A DNA stretch of 64,000 bases from Hugenholtzia roseola DSM 9546 (GCF_000422585.1 NZ_KE383885.1:114594-178593); one strand, 5' to 3'; shown: positions 1 through 9,128, counted from the stretch's first letter. A program made the numbers and translations. The notes: generated from the letters alone by a model not told the origin.

Positions 1-40
1 AAAACCTCGACGACGGCTAACAGCCTCGTCGACGGTTGCC
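1..40. repeat. Dispersed repeat A/B family, two A modules
   Basis: Two copies of a CG-rich motif lie in inverted arrangement just beyond the secA stop codon. One reads AACCTCGACGACGG and the other CCTCGTCGACGGTT. The same motif, ACCGTCGNCGAGGTT, recurs at 12501-12638 and 28987-29002, so it is a dispersed intergenic element and not part of secA. The left boundary lies outside the window. It may fold as a hairpin and could act in secA transcript termination, but no T-tract is visible. Confidence 0.55.
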
Positions 41-3000
41 TAAATCAAGACGCACTTATTGTCATCGAGGTCGGCTTTGAGTTTTTTATACTTGCCTTCC
101 ACAATTTCGCCATTGTGATAGCGTACCTTAATGGTTTGGTTTCTATCTGGCTCTTTGGTGACGGTTCTTGGGGTTATTTTTTCTTCCTGCGGCTGCGTGT
201 TTCCAACTTTTTGGTTGTCGCTTTGCAGGTCTATCTCACCGCTGCGCTCGGCTTGGTTGGTTTGCATTTGCTTTTCCCTTTCGGCGCGTTCTTTTTCTTG
301 TTTCAAAAAGGCGGCGCGTGCGCGTTCTACATCGGCAGGGTCTTGCTGGTGAAGCTGCACCTTTGAAAGGAACTGCACCACTTCTTCATTCAAATCAGCG
401 ATAAGCTGCTTAAAGAGATTGAAGGCTTCAAATTTATAGACGACAAGGGGGTCTTTTTGCTCGAAACGCACCATTTGTACCTGCTTGCGTAGCTCGTCCA
501 TTTCGCGCAAATGCTCTTTCCAAAGGTTATCGATGATAGAAAGGACAATATTTTGCTCCATTTCTTTCATCAAACTTGTCCCCTTGCTCTCGATGGCGCG
601 TTTGACATCGATAACGGGGTTCATATAGCGTTTGCCGTCTGAAAAGGGAATGGCAGCATAGCTATTTGGCTCGCCGTTGGCATTTGGGTAGGAAGGCAGG
701 GCAATGATATAGTTGTATTCATTGAAAAGAAGCGTAACCTGCTGCATGATTTTGCCGCGCTCCTGATAGACCGATTCGAGGACAGGAAGCAATTTTTGAG
801 CAATCGCCTGCTTTTTCGCCTTGTAATCTTGATACACTTTTCGATATAAAAGCTGCACCAAGCGGCTTTCTTCTTCGGTGCGGAATTGGTTTTCGTCTAT
901 GCCTATTTCCAAAAGTCCGAAGAAATCGTAACAAGCGTGTTGGAAGGCAGCATAGTCGCCTTTGTAGGTAGTGATGGCAGTACGCGCCATTTGGTAGAAA
1001 ATTTCCATCAAGTCCAAATCCAGACGCTCTCCGAAAAGGGCATTTCTGCGTCTTTTATAGATGACATTGCGCTGCTTGTTCATCACGTCGTCATACTCTA
1101 AAAGGTGCTTGCGTGCGCCGAAATTGTTTTCTTCTACCTTTCTCTGCGCCCTTTCTATGGATTTGGTAATCATCGAGTGTTGGATAACTTCGCCTTCCTG
1201 CAAGCCAAGTCTATCCATAATAGAAGCAATTTTATCCGAACCGAACATGCGCATCAGCGGGTCTTCCAAACTGACGAAGAACTGCGAACTACCGGGGTCG
1301 CCCTGACGACCTGCCCTACCGCGCAACTGCCTATCTACACGCCTCGACTCGTGGCGTTCCGTTCCGATAATTGCCAAACCGCCTGCGGCTTTTGCTTCGG
1401 GCGTGAGTTTGATGTCGGTACCGCGCCCTGCCATGTTGGTCGCAATCGTAACCGTACCCGGGATACCTGCTAAGGCTACAATTTCGGCTTCTTTGGCGTG
1501 CTGCTTGGCGTTCAAGACCTGATGCGGAATTTTGAGCATGCTCAAAGCCTTGCTCAAAATTTCGGACTTTTCTACCGAAGTAGTACCGACCAAAACGGGG
1601 CGTTTTTTCTCTACACAGTCCTTGATTTCGGCTACAATGGCTCTTAATTTTTCGCGCTCGGTCTTGAAAACTTTGTCTTCTAAGTCGAAACGCGAAATTT
1701 TGCGGTTGGTAGGAATACTGACTACATCTAATTTGTAGATTTCGCCAAACTCTGCCGCTTCGGTTTCTGCCGTTCCCGTCATACCTGCTAATTTGTGATA
1801 CATACGGAAATAGTTTTGAAGCGTAACTGTCGCATAGGTTTGGGTGGCATCTTCTACCTCTACGTTTTCTTTGGCTTCTAAGGCTTGGTGTAGCCCTTCG
1901 GAATAGCGTCTGCCTTCCATGATACGCCCTGTCTGCTCATCTACAATCTTGACTTTGCCATCTTCGGAAACGATATAATCTACATCTTTTTCAAAAAGGG
2001 TATAGGCTTTCAAAAGTTGGGAAACGGTGTGGATACGCGAAGCCTTTGCATTGTATTCGAGCATCAATTTATCTTTGAGTGCCGCCTTTTGCGGTTCGTC
2101 CAAATCCTGCCGCTTTTCTATTTTGGCAATTTCTACGCCAATGACAGGCAGGACAAAAAAGCCCGCTTCTTCGTTTTGTTTGGTCAGCGTTTGGATACCT
2201 TTTTGGGTAAGCTGCACCTGATTGTTTTTCTTTTCGATGGTAAAAAATAGCGGCTCATCGGCTTCGGGCATGCGGCGAGCATTTTCGGAAAGGTACTCAT
2301 TTTCAACCCTTTGCAAAATCGCCTTCACGCCTTGTTCGCTCAAAAATTTGATAAGCGGCTTATATTCGGGCAAGCCACGATAAGCGCGTAGGATAGGCAA
2401 AGCCGCCTCTTTGTCTTTGCCTTCTTTCAAAAGGCGTTTGGCTTCGTTCAAAAATTCTAAAATCAACTTTTCTTGTGCCTTTACCAAATCTGCCACACGC
2501 GGTTTGAAGCGATTGAAGTCTTCTTTGTCGTCGCTATTCGAAACGGGTCCTGAAATGATAAGAGGAGTTCGCGCGTCATCAATCAAGACCGAGTCGACTT
2601 CATCGACCATAGCGAAGTGGTGTTGGCGTTGTACCAATTCATCAACCTCACGCGCCATGTTATCGCGCAAATAATCGAAGCCAAATTCGTTGTTTGTTCC
2701 ATAGGTAATGGAGGCACGATAGGCATTTCGGCGGGCTTCGGTATTGGGCTGATGTTTGTCGATGCAATCTACGCTCATGCCATGAAACTCGAAAAGAGGT
2801 GCCATCCATTCGCTGTCGCGCTTTGCCAAATAGTCATTGACCGTAACCAAATGCACGCCTCTATCGGCTAAGGCATTGAGGAAAGAAGGGAAAGTAGAAA
2901 CAAGGGTCTTGCCCTCGCCTGTCGCCATTTCCGCAATTTTGCCCTGATGCAAGACCACGCCGCCGATTATCTGCACGTCGTAATGCACCATGTCCCAAGC

Positions 3001-3546
3001 CAATTCCTGCCCTGCCACAAGCCACTTGTTGTACCAAATCGCCTTGCCGTCGGCGGTAAGCTCTACGCCACTATCGGCAGTTGCCTTTCCTTCGGCGCGT
3101 AATTTCGCATAGCGATTGCCATGCTTGCGGTCGTTGTCGTTGGCAGTAACGACTATTTTTTTGTTCTCCTTAAATCTTCGCGCCGTTTCCTTTACGATAG
3201 CAAAACCCTGCGGCAGCACCTGTTCCAAGACCACTTCCAGTTCCTTATTGCGTTGCTTTTCAAGCTCATCAATTTGGGTAAAAATCGTTTCTTTCTGCTG
3301 AATTTCCATCTCTGGATTTTCGGCTATCTGGCGGCGCAAGTCGGCAATTTTGTCGTCGGTGTCTTTTAGATGCGCATTGATAAGGGCTTTGACATCTTGC
3401 GTGCGCTCACGCAGTTGGTCGTCAGAAAGAGATGCCAAACGGTTAAATTCTGCATTTACTTTCTCTACGTAAGGAAGGAGTTTTTTGCGGTCGCGGTCAG
3501 ATTTGGTGCCGAATACCGAAACGATAGCTTTTGTTAGAAAATCCAT
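40..3546 (-). CDS. secA: Preprotein translocase ATPase SecA
   Basis: This is the 1,168-residue motor of the Sec pathway, which pushes unfolded preproteins through SecYEG using ATP. Walker A (MATGEGKT) is at residues 207-214, followed by the DEVDSVLIDDARTPLIISG region, a preprotein cross-linking domain, the second helicase lobe (TNMAGRGTDIKL; QLRGRAGRQGDPGSSQFF) and the helical scaffold. It is longer than the ~900 residues of E. coli SecA because of insertions near residues 55-105 and 340-420, as is usual in Bacteroidota. The C-terminus is a charged, low-complexity tail ending in CVLI. I see no CxCxSGxxxxxC zinc motif there. It stands alone, with the next gene 384 bases upstream. Confidence 0.97.
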   Translation of the reverse strand: MDFLTKAIVSVFGTKSDRDRKKLLPYVEKVNAEFNRLASLSDDQLRERTQDVKALINAHLKDTDDKIADLRRQIAENPEMEIQQKETIFTQIDELEKQRNKELEVVLEQVLPQGFAIVKETARRFKENKKIVVTANDNDRKHGNRYAKLRAEGKATADSGVELTADGKAIWYNKWLVAGQELAWDMVHYDVQIIGGVVLHQGKIAEMATGEGKTLVSTFPSFLNALADRGVHLVTVNDYLAKRDSEWMAPLFEFHGMSVDCIDKHQPNTEARRNAYRASITYGTNNEFGFDYLRDNMAREVDELVQRQHHFAMVDEVDSVLIDDARTPLIISGPVSNSDDKEDFNRFKPRVADLVKAQEKLILEFLNEAKRLLKEGKDKEAALPILRAYRGLPEYKPLIKFLSEQGVKAILQRVENEYLSENARRMPEADEPLFFTIEKKNNQVQLTQKGIQTLTKQNEEAGFFVLPVIGVEIAKIEKRQDLDEPQKAALKDKLMLEYNAKASRIHTVSQLLKAYTLFEKDVDYIVSEDGKVKIVDEQTGRIMEGRRYSEGLHQALEAKENVEVEDATQTYATVTLQNYFRMYHKLAGMTGTAETEAAEFGEIYKLDVVSIPTNRKISRFDLEDKVFKTEREKLRAIVAEIKDCVEKKRPVLVGTTSVEKSEILSKALSMLKIPHQVLNAKQHAKEAEIVALAGIPGTVTIATNMAGRGTDIKLTPEAKAAGGLAIIGTERHESRRVDRQLRGRAGRQGDPGSSQFFVSLEDPLMRMFGSDKIASIMDRLGLQEGEVIQHSMITKSIERAQRKVEENNFGARKHLLEYDDVMNKQRNVIYKRRRNALFGERLDLDLMEIFYQMARTAITTYKGDYAAFQHACYDFFGLLEIGIDENQFRTEEESRLVQLLYRKVYQDYKAKKQAIAQKLLPVLESVYQERGKIMQQVTLLFNEYNYIIALPSYPNANGEPNSYAAIPFSDGKRYMNPVIDVKRAIESKGTSLMKEMEQNIVLSIIDNLWKEHLREMDELRKQVQMVRFEQKDPLVVYKFEAFNLFKQLIADLNEEVVQFLSKVQLHQQDPADVERARAAFLKQEKERAEREKQMQTNQAERSGEIDLQSDNQKVGNTQPQEEKITPRTVTKEPDRNQTIKVRYHNGEIVEGKYKKLKADLDDNKCVLI

Positions 3547-3930
3547 AAAATATAAAAACGATATGTACCGAAGTTGAAATTACAAAGGGAAAACAAACTG
3601 CTGGTAGGCAAGGCGCAGCTTGTAAAAATAGAAAAAGCAGAAGGCTTTTGCTTTCATAGAAAGAAACCCGCCATATTGATTTATGCAGGCTTTTTTTTAG
3701 CCAAACCCGACAAATTGTCAGATTTTACCCCGCTCCGCAAAAAGGCGAAAGGGCAGGGCAAGATTTAGGCAAGTTGGCTCAAAGCCGCTATGAAGCACAA
3801 AATTACGAAATCATGGGGAATAAAGGATAAAAATAGCGCGTTTTCGGATAAAAAAGCCCTTAAAAGTATTCCATTTCGGCAAGCCACTGCCTCGCTTACG
3901 CACTTTGAAATAGGAACTTCGCCCTGCCTT
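3547..3930. other. Intergenic stretch without a supported gene
   Basis: These 384 bases between secA and the unknown gene at 3931 must carry the secA promoter. A 64-codon plus-strand reading frame at 3574-3768 is rich in Lys but has no family resemblance or supporting context, so it is not called. No clear TAnnTTTG element or terminator was found. Confidence 0.5.
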
Positions 3931-4488
3931 TTAGCTTTCTAAGGTAGAATTGAGCCACAGCCAAGCGGCGGCCTCGGTTTCGAAAAATGCCGTCTTGATT
4001 TGCTGCCCCTGTGCCTCGTCCATTGTTTGCTCGATGGCGATTTGTGCAATCTCGTCGGGCGGCATCAGAAAAGCCTCCTGCACGATACCTGCCTCTACTT
4101 CGGCGGCGTTGATGTGGGTATCTATCCATTCTTGGAGCGCAGGCTCTACCAAAATCTGAAAATTTCGCAAGTCCCAAAGAATTTTCTTTGCCTGATACAA
4201 AGTGATAAAGGGTAGAAAATTGGGCATTTCGGATTGGAAAAGTTCTACTTCATTTTCCAAAAAAAATAGCTCGATTTGAAGCACAGCCTCACCTTCGGGC
4301 GGCTTGGTTTGGGCTTTTGCGGTTTGAGGGGTGATTTCGGTGCTGACTGCATCTTGACTTTCATCTTGATTTGGGCTATTTTTTTCTTCTATATCTTCAA
4401 TAACATTTAAAAAATCAGACGAAAAATCAGATACCAAACAAAGCCATACGCGCCAACGCGCTTGTTCATAAATTATACTTTTTTGCAT
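3931..4488 (-). CDS. Unknown acidic cytoplasmic protein
   Basis: The 185-residue product is not recognised. It has no signal peptide or membrane segment. Residues ~30-70 are a Gln/Glu/Pro-rich linker (EEKNSPNQDESQDAVS...), and the second half is acidic and probably helical, with several Glu/Gln/Ala stretches and a Trp-containing end (AAAWLWLNSTLES). The Met start at 4488 is the only early one. Codon use is like the neighbours, with third positions matching the host genes, and overlapping frames on both strands are shorter. It precedes secA on the same strand and may be co-directional with the small membrane protein at 4534. The function is unknown. Confidence 0.6.
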   Translation of the reverse strand: MQKSIIYEQARWRVWLCLVSDFSSDFLNVIEDIEEKNSPNQDESQDAVSTEITPQTAKAQTKPPEGEAVLQIELFFLENEVELFQSEMPNFLPFITLYQAKKILWDLRNFQILVEPALQEWIDTHINAAEVEAGIVQEAFLMPPDEIAQIAIEQTMDEAQGQQIKTAFFETEAAAWLWLNSTLES

Positions 4489-4533
4489 AAAAATTGTATT
4501 AAAAATTGAATACTATAAAAAATAACAACCCTT

Positions 4534-4896
4534 TTAAAAAGGTGGTGGTGCATTGAGGTTATTGCCTTTAAAGGGCTGCTGGTGCAAATTTTTATCGGAA
4601 AGCGTATATCTGACTGTTCCGTTGTCCAAAAAATCGGTTTCGAAAACGCCTTTGGCATACAAATCTTCGAGCCTTTCCTGCGCCTTCCCCAAATCCACGC
4701 CCAAGAGTAAGCATAGGTGCGAAGCCGTAACACTGCCCCCTGCACGCGCTACCTCGCTAATTAGATTTGCGTCGGATAATTTACGCGCCAAAGCCTTCGC
4801 CTTCGCTTTTTTATTGTACCAAAAACCAACCCCCGCAAAAGCCAGAAGCACGCATAAGGTAGGAAGCAAAATGGTGATGATTCTCAAAAATATCAT
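4534..4896 (-). CDS. Small membrane-anchored winged-helix-like protein
   Basis: The 120-residue protein begins with one hydrophobic segment (about residues 2-26) followed by a Lys/Ala-rich juxtamembrane stretch. Residues ~40-105 read like a winged helix: ISEVARAGGSVTASHLCLLLGVDLGKAQERLEDLYAKGVFE then a beta-like wing (TDFLDNGTVRYTLSD). That pattern resembles small Bacteroidota proteins with a membrane anchor and a MarR/PCI-like wHTH. No DNA target is evident. A similar-length frame on the opposite strand (4553-4912) lacks such structure. It lies 46 bases upstream of the unknown gene at 4488 and may be co-transcribed with it. Confidence 0.6.
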   Translation of the reverse strand: MIFLRIITILLPTLCVLLAFAGVGFWYNKKAKAKALARKLSDANLISEVARAGGSVTASHLCLLLGVDLGKAQERLEDLYAKGVFETDFLDNGTVRYTLSDKNLHQQPFKGNNLNAPPPF

Positions 4897-5036
4897 ACTT
4901 ACTTTGGTTTAAAATGAGGCATTTAGCAGAAAAAAGAGCGTTTTGAAGATTTCACTCCTCGCTCTGAAAGGCAAAATAAGGGTTTTTAGATAAAAAAGCA
5001 ACCCTGCGCCTCAATTTTTGTTTATGTTTTGTTTTC

Positions 5037-5044
5037 TATCTTTG
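5037..5044 (+). promoter_or_regulatory. Putative -7 element of the hupE-like promoter
   Basis: TATCTTTG matches the Bacteroidota -7 consensus TAnnTTTG and lies 163 bases before the proposed start of the HupE-like gene. A TTTG at 5017-5020 could be the -33 element, but the 16-base spacing is shorter than usual. This is an inference from consensus only. Confidence 0.45.
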
Positions 5045-5143
5045 CACAGGTCTTAGGCTCAGTCTTAGGCTTGTGCTTTTCAAGACCCTGCTGAACATAG
5101 AAATATTGCGAACTTTGCAATTATTTTTATGCTTCTTTTTATG

Positions 5144-5179
5144 ATTCTTTTTGCAATTCTTTTTGCAATTCTTTTTGCC
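5144..5179 (+). repeat. Three tandem 12-bp repeats at the 5' end of the hupE-like gene
   Basis: ATTCTTTTTGCA occurs three times in direct succession, with one change in the last base of the third copy. The period is a multiple of three, so copy-number change would not alter a reading frame. The run is open in frame upstream of the proposed start at 5207 and would add a purely hydrophobic (ILFA)n leader if an upstream ATG at 5129 were used. Confidence 0.8.
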
Positions 5180-5206
5180 TTTAAAATTAGACAAACCCCA
5201 ACTCCC

Positions 5207-5812
5207 ATGATGACAAGCGATAGCTTCTGGATTTACTTACAATTAGGCTTTGAACACCTGACAGACTGGCAGCAAGGCTACGACCACTTGCTTTTCATTG
5301 CCGCCTTAGCCGCTCTCTACGATTGGAAGGCTTGGAAAAAAGTAGTGGGCTTGGTCAGTGCTTTTACCTTAGGACATTCGCTCACGCTCCTATTGGCAGG
5401 CTTGGGCATTATTCCCTTCTCTGCCGATTGGGTAGAATTTCTGATTCCCGTTACGATTTTGCTAACGGCACTCTGGAATTTGAGCGGCTTGCTCTGGAAA
5501 GAGGCAGGTGCGCATTTCGGACTAACCTACGCCCTTACAACGATTTTTGGGCTTATTCATGGCTTGGGTTTTGCCAATACCGCTCGCGCTTTGATAGGCA
5601 AAGCGCAAAGCCTTTGGGTTGCCGTCTTGGGTTTCAATGTAGGCGTTGAAATTGGGCAACTTCTGATTGTCGCCGTCTTGTTCGCCTTAGTGGGCGTATG
5701 GACGCAGGTTTTGAAACTCGATAAAAAAATATGGACAGCCGCTCTTTCCCTGCTTGTGGCTCTGCTTGCGGCGCAAATGGTTTGGGAAAGGGCTGCATTT
5801 TTGGCAGAGTAA
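5207..5812 (+). CDS. HupE/UreJ-family membrane protein
   Basis: This polytopic membrane protein of about 201 residues belongs to the HupE/UreJ_2 group, whose members are thought to move nickel or related metals, though many Bacteroidota members have no proven substrate. Family marks are GYDHLLFI, FTLGHSLTLLL, IHGLGFANTA and FNVGVEIGQL, with conserved His and Glu residues inside predicted helices. I chose the Met pair at 5207/5210 because family proteins begin shortly before a FWxYxxLGxxHxxD motif. The longer frame from 5129 adds 26 hydrophobic residues encoded by a tandem 12-bp repeat. No hydrogenase or urease genes are nearby, so the substrate cannot be told from context. Confidence 0.85.
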   Translation: MMTSDSFWIYLQLGFEHLTDWQQGYDHLLFIAALAALYDWKAWKKVVGLVSAFTLGHSLTLLLAGLGIIPFSADWVEFLIPVTILLTALWNLSGLLWKEAGAHFGLTYALTTIFGLIHGLGFANTARALIGKAQSLWVAVLGFNVGVEIGQLLIVAVLFALVGVWTQVLKLDKKIWTAALSLLVALLAAQMVWERAAFLAE

Positions 5813-5839
5813 TAAGGCAGACACAGTTTTTCAAACTTG

Positions 5840-5930
5840 ACACGAAATAAAATTTGGCATGAATCCTATTTTTGGATATGAAACCTTCTTTTTATTTCAA
5901 CCTCGCTTCGGACAAGGCAGTGCCTTGTCC
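5840..5930. repeat. Dispersed repeat R2, copy 1
   Basis: This intergenic copy starts ACACGAAATAAAATTTGGC and continues through GAAACCT to a near-perfect palindrome at 5910-5930 (arms GGACAAGGCA and TGCCTTGTCC around one base), followed by CTAC. A related sequence occurs at 62482 (first part) and 21936 (second part). The palindrome could form a hairpin in RNA between the converging hupE-like and SpoIIE genes. Confidence 0.65.
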
Positions 5931-5994
5931 CTACGACCGTTGCAACAACGCCCTACTTTTCTCCACTTTGTCCTGCAAAATCGCATCAAAAAGT

Positions 5995-8271
5995 TTAGAT
6001 AATGACCTTTACCCCCAAGACAACGATGTCATCAATTTGCTTTTCACCTCCTTGTAGCACCCAATTTTGCAGGGTAGTGCTTAATTTTTCCTGCTGTTGG
6101 GGCAGAGGCTCTTGTGCATTTTGAGCAAGCAACTCCTTGAAGCGTTTTTTCATAAACTTCTTTCTCTCTTTTCCGCCGAATTGGTCTTGATAGCCGTCGG
6201 AGGCAAGATAAAAGGTCGTTTCACTTTCCAAATCAACGGTTTGCGTCTGATAGTGGCGTTCTCTGCCATACTGCCTACTTCCAATGGGCATCTTATCCGC
6301 CTTTATCTCTGTAAAAGTTTGATTCTGCCAACAATAAATCGGACTCATGGCGGCGGCAATTTGTGCCTTCTTAGCTGCCCTATCGATGACCAAGACGGAA
6401 ACGTCCATGCCGTCGGTATTGTCGGAAACATCTTGTCGTAGTGCCTTGTAGATATAAAAATGCAGTTTGTTTAAAATTTGGTCGGGCTGATAGGTATGTT
6501 CCTGAAAGACAATGCTATTGAGCGCGGAAATTCCCAAAGTAGACATAAAAGCACCCGGCACGCCATGCCCTGTGCAGTCTGCCAATACCAAAATCAATTT
6601 TTCACCGACTTCCTCACACCAATAAAAATCGCCACTGACAATGTCGCGAGGCAAATAGAGGACAAAAAACTCGTCGAAAAGTTGTCTGACACGCTCCTGC
6701 TGCGGCAGTAGGGCATTTTGAATACGACTTGCATAGACAATACTCGCCTTTACTTCCTCGTTGCTCTTTTTGATAAGTTCGTTTTGCGATTGCATCACCT
6801 CCAAGATAGAAGAAAGTTCTTCGTTGTGTTGTGAAATTTCCTCGCTTTGCTGCTGAATTTCGTCGTTTTTTTCTTGTAGCTCTAAGTTTTTTTCCAAAAT
6901 TTCGGCGGTTCGCTCCTGAATTTTTCGCTCCAAAACGGCATTTTGCTCCTCTATGAGTTGCAACTTTTCGGCTCGCTCGCGCTCTCTTTCCTTTCTCAAA
7001 AGGTTGAGTCTATCGCCCAAAGCAAGGGAAAACATCCAAACTTCTAAGGCTACGCCAAAATAAAGTGCGCTACGTGTATAAGGATTGTAGGTGAAAGCAA
7101 TGCCATTGGCTACGGAAAAAAAGCAAAAAGCACCAGCCATCAGCAGCGTCCAGCCTAAGGCGTAGAAACGCGCTCTTGGGTCTTTTTTATAGACAAAATA
7201 ATAAGCCGTAATCAGGCAGGTGAGATACAAAACCATCACTAAGGCTTGAAAAATATTGAGCAAATCGCCACGCACAATACCTAATAGCGAAAGGATAGGA
7301 TAAATACCCACCATCACAAAAACAATCGTAAGGATAGCCTTCCTTCCGAAATTGCCTTTTTTGGGGCTTAAATCCAAGTATTTGATACAAAACATGCCCA
7401 CAAAAAAGTAGGCAGGCGCGTGCCAAAGGATAAAATATTGATTTAGATTATAGCGATTGATAAAGCCAAAATCCCATTGTAGAAAAAACGGATAATTATT
7501 GGCATACATCATACCAAACATCATAGTTGCTAAATAGCCCATGTAATAGCCGTAGATATGCTCACGTGTAGAGGCATATAAAAAGCCATTGTAGAGGAGC
7601 ATAATGATAATCAAGCCGCCAAACCCTGCTGTAAGAAAGTCATAAACGGTCTTGGTTTTGTGCAAAGATTTGAGCGTTCCTATTTCTATGGGTACTTCTA
7701 AGGTTAGATTTGCGTCTATGCTTAGGTAATAGACTTTGGGCTGTGTTTCGCCTTTTTTATTGATAGGCAGCCAAAAGGTATTGGCAGGATAGGCTTTGCT
7801 CTCTTCGGGACGCATCGAGCCTGTTTGGTGGAGCAGTTGTGGCGTGTCTGCCGAATCTAAGGCGTAGAAATTGATAAACCAAGGATAAGTAGAGCCTACA
7901 TTTATCCAAATATCTTCGTCGGTATGATTTTCTACCGTAAAGCGAAACCAAAAGCGCGAAGTAGAAGCAGGACGCGCAAAAACGGGCTTATCGTTTGGTA
8001 GGAAAGCCCCTTTTTTATCTAAGGCTACAATCTGCGCAATGTCCATTCTGACCACTTTCCCTTCTGCGTCGGTTTGCTCTATTTCTTCGTAAAAGGAAAC
8101 GGATTCGCCGATAAGAAACGAAATAGACTTGTCTTTAAAACTTATCTTTTGGGAAGACTCAATCCACGCATAGGGTTCTGCCAACTTTTGCTGTCCCCAA
8201 AGTAAAGAAGGAGGAAAGAGGATAGTAGAAAGAAGTAAGCACAACAGATTTTGTAGCAATTTTTTCAACAT
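5995..8271 (-). CDS. 7TM-DISM receptor with SpoIIE-type phosphatase output
   Basis: The 758-residue receptor appears to link outside sensing to serine/threonine dephosphorylation. An N-terminal signal segment (MLKKLLQNLLCLLLSTILF) is followed by an extracellular 7TMR-DISMED2-like beta domain (to ~190), a seven-helix 7TMR-DISM block (~205-415), a long coiled coil (~420-520; EKNLELQEKNDEIQQQSEE) and a PP2C/SpoIIE domain. The catalytic domain keeps metal-binding Asp motifs: SGDFYW, LADCTGHGVPGAFMS, TDGMDVS and LASDGYQDQFGG. In partner-switching systems such phosphatases act on anti-sigma-factor antagonists, but no such gene is adjacent. Two more proteins of this type occur in the window (43893 and 62582). 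Confidence 0.92.
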   Translation of the reverse strand: MLKKLLQNLLCLLLSTILFPPSLLWGQQKLAEPYAWIESSQKISFKDKSISFLIGESVSFYEEIEQTDAEGKVVRMDIAQIVALDKKGAFLPNDKPVFARPASTSRFWFRFTVENHTDEDIWINVGSTYPWFINFYALDSADTPQLLHQTGSMRPEESKAYPANTFWLPINKKGETQPKVYYLSIDANLTLEVPIEIGTLKSLHKTKTVYDFLTAGFGGLIIIMLLYNGFLYASTREHIYGYYMGYLATMMFGMMYANNYPFFLQWDFGFINRYNLNQYFILWHAPAYFFVGMFCIKYLDLSPKKGNFGRKAILTIVFVMVGIYPILSLLGIVRGDLLNIFQALVMVLYLTCLITAYYFVYKKDPRARFYALGWTLLMAGAFCFFSVANGIAFTYNPYTRSALYFGVALEVWMFSLALGDRLNLLRKERERERAEKLQLIEEQNAVLERKIQERTAEILEKNLELQEKNDEIQQQSEEISQHNEELSSILEVMQSQNELIKKSNEEVKASIVYASRIQNALLPQQERVRQLFDEFFVLYLPRDIVSGDFYWCEEVGEKLILVLADCTGHGVPGAFMSTLGISALNSIVFQEHTYQPDQILNKLHFYIYKALRQDVSDNTDGMDVSVLVIDRAAKKAQIAAAMSPIYCWQNQTFTEIKADKMPIGSRQYGRERHYQTQTVDLESETTFYLASDGYQDQFGGKERKKFMKKRFKELLAQNAQEPLPQQQEKLSTTLQNWVLQGGEKQIDDIVVLGVKVII

Positions 8272-8444
8272 GGGCTTGGTTGTTTTTCTAAACTTAACGT
8301 TTGTGAGAAGTTTTATGGGCTACTTTTGAAAGTAGCATTTTTTTATGAACAAATTACAAAACAGGCTTTCACTTATCTATAAATTACTGAAAATCAATAT
8401 TCTACAAAAGAAAAAGCCTGTATTGCGAGCTGTATTTACCAAGT

Positions 8445-9128
8445 CTAACTTTTTTGAGCGTCTTGCACAAAAAAGTTTTGTAAAAGGGGCGCAGATGCCC
8501 ATAAAAGCAAAAGAATTTGCAAGAAACTAAACAAAAAAATCATACTATAAGTAGTCGGATTTTTTGAGATAGGAAAAAGATGGTCTATGATAAGGACAAA
8601 TGTTTGAATGGGTTTGGAAAAGATGTCCCAAGAGTTGAGGCGCAACACCCTTCCCAAATAGATGCCCAAGCTACTCATAAAAATTGAAAAAAGCAAGACA
8701 ATCCAAGAAAAAACCTTACTATTTTTACCGCTTCTACTCTGAATTAAATCTAAGGCAACACTTAAAGAATAAAAGCCTGCAAAAGTGGAGAGCATTGCCA
8801 GAATAAAAATCAGGAGTGCATCATAGACCACAATCGGACTGCTTGAATTGATGTGTATCAAATCGGTAATCATATAGGGCGCATTGGGGTAGAAAAGTAG
8901 CCAAAGCCCCATGCCGAACCAAAAAAAGACGCGCCCAATTTTGCCCTGCCCATAGGCTACGGCACTTATCACGACAAGCGGTATGATGCCCAGAAATAAA
9001 TTCCAAAGCAGGAAGTTATAAATTTGATTGCCCACCAGCATATTGCGAAGCCATAATAAGAGCAGGGCAGGCAGTCCTGTTAGCAAAAGCGTGAGCCAAT
9101 AGTATTTGATTTTATTTTTTAGTGCCAT
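8445..9128 (-). CDS. DUF1361 family membrane protein
   Basis: This is a membrane protein of about 227 residues with six to seven hydrophobic segments. DUF1361 marks are NFLLWNLFLGIIPLV near the N-terminus, LFYPNAPYMITDLIHI and YLGRVLRLNSWDIF. The family's function is unknown. I use the ATG at 9128, which overlaps the upstream gene's stop by 17 bases, rather than the Met at 9179, which would overlap by 68. The overlap suggests translational coupling with the unknown membrane protein upstream. Confidence 0.85.
   Translation of the reverse strand: MALKNKIKYYWLTLLLTGLPALLLLWLRNMLVGNQIYNFLLWNLFLGIIPLVVISAVAYGQGKIGRVFFWFGMGLWLLFYPNAPYMITDLIHINSSSPIVVYDALLIFILAMLSTFAGFYSLSVALDLIQSRSGKNSKVFSWIVLLFSIFMSSLGIYLGRVLRLNSWDIFSKPIQTFVLIIDHLFPISKNPTTYSMIFLFSFLQILLLLWASAPLLQNFFVQDAQKS

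Noticed and set aside
3574-3768. Plus-strand 64-codon reading frame upstream of secA
   Set aside because: There is no family similarity or plausible context, and its codon use is unlike that of neighbours.
4553-4912. Plus-strand reading frame of 119 codons
   Set aside because: It is antisense to the winged-helix-like gene at 4534-4896, whose sequence has a clear membrane segment and domain-like pattern.
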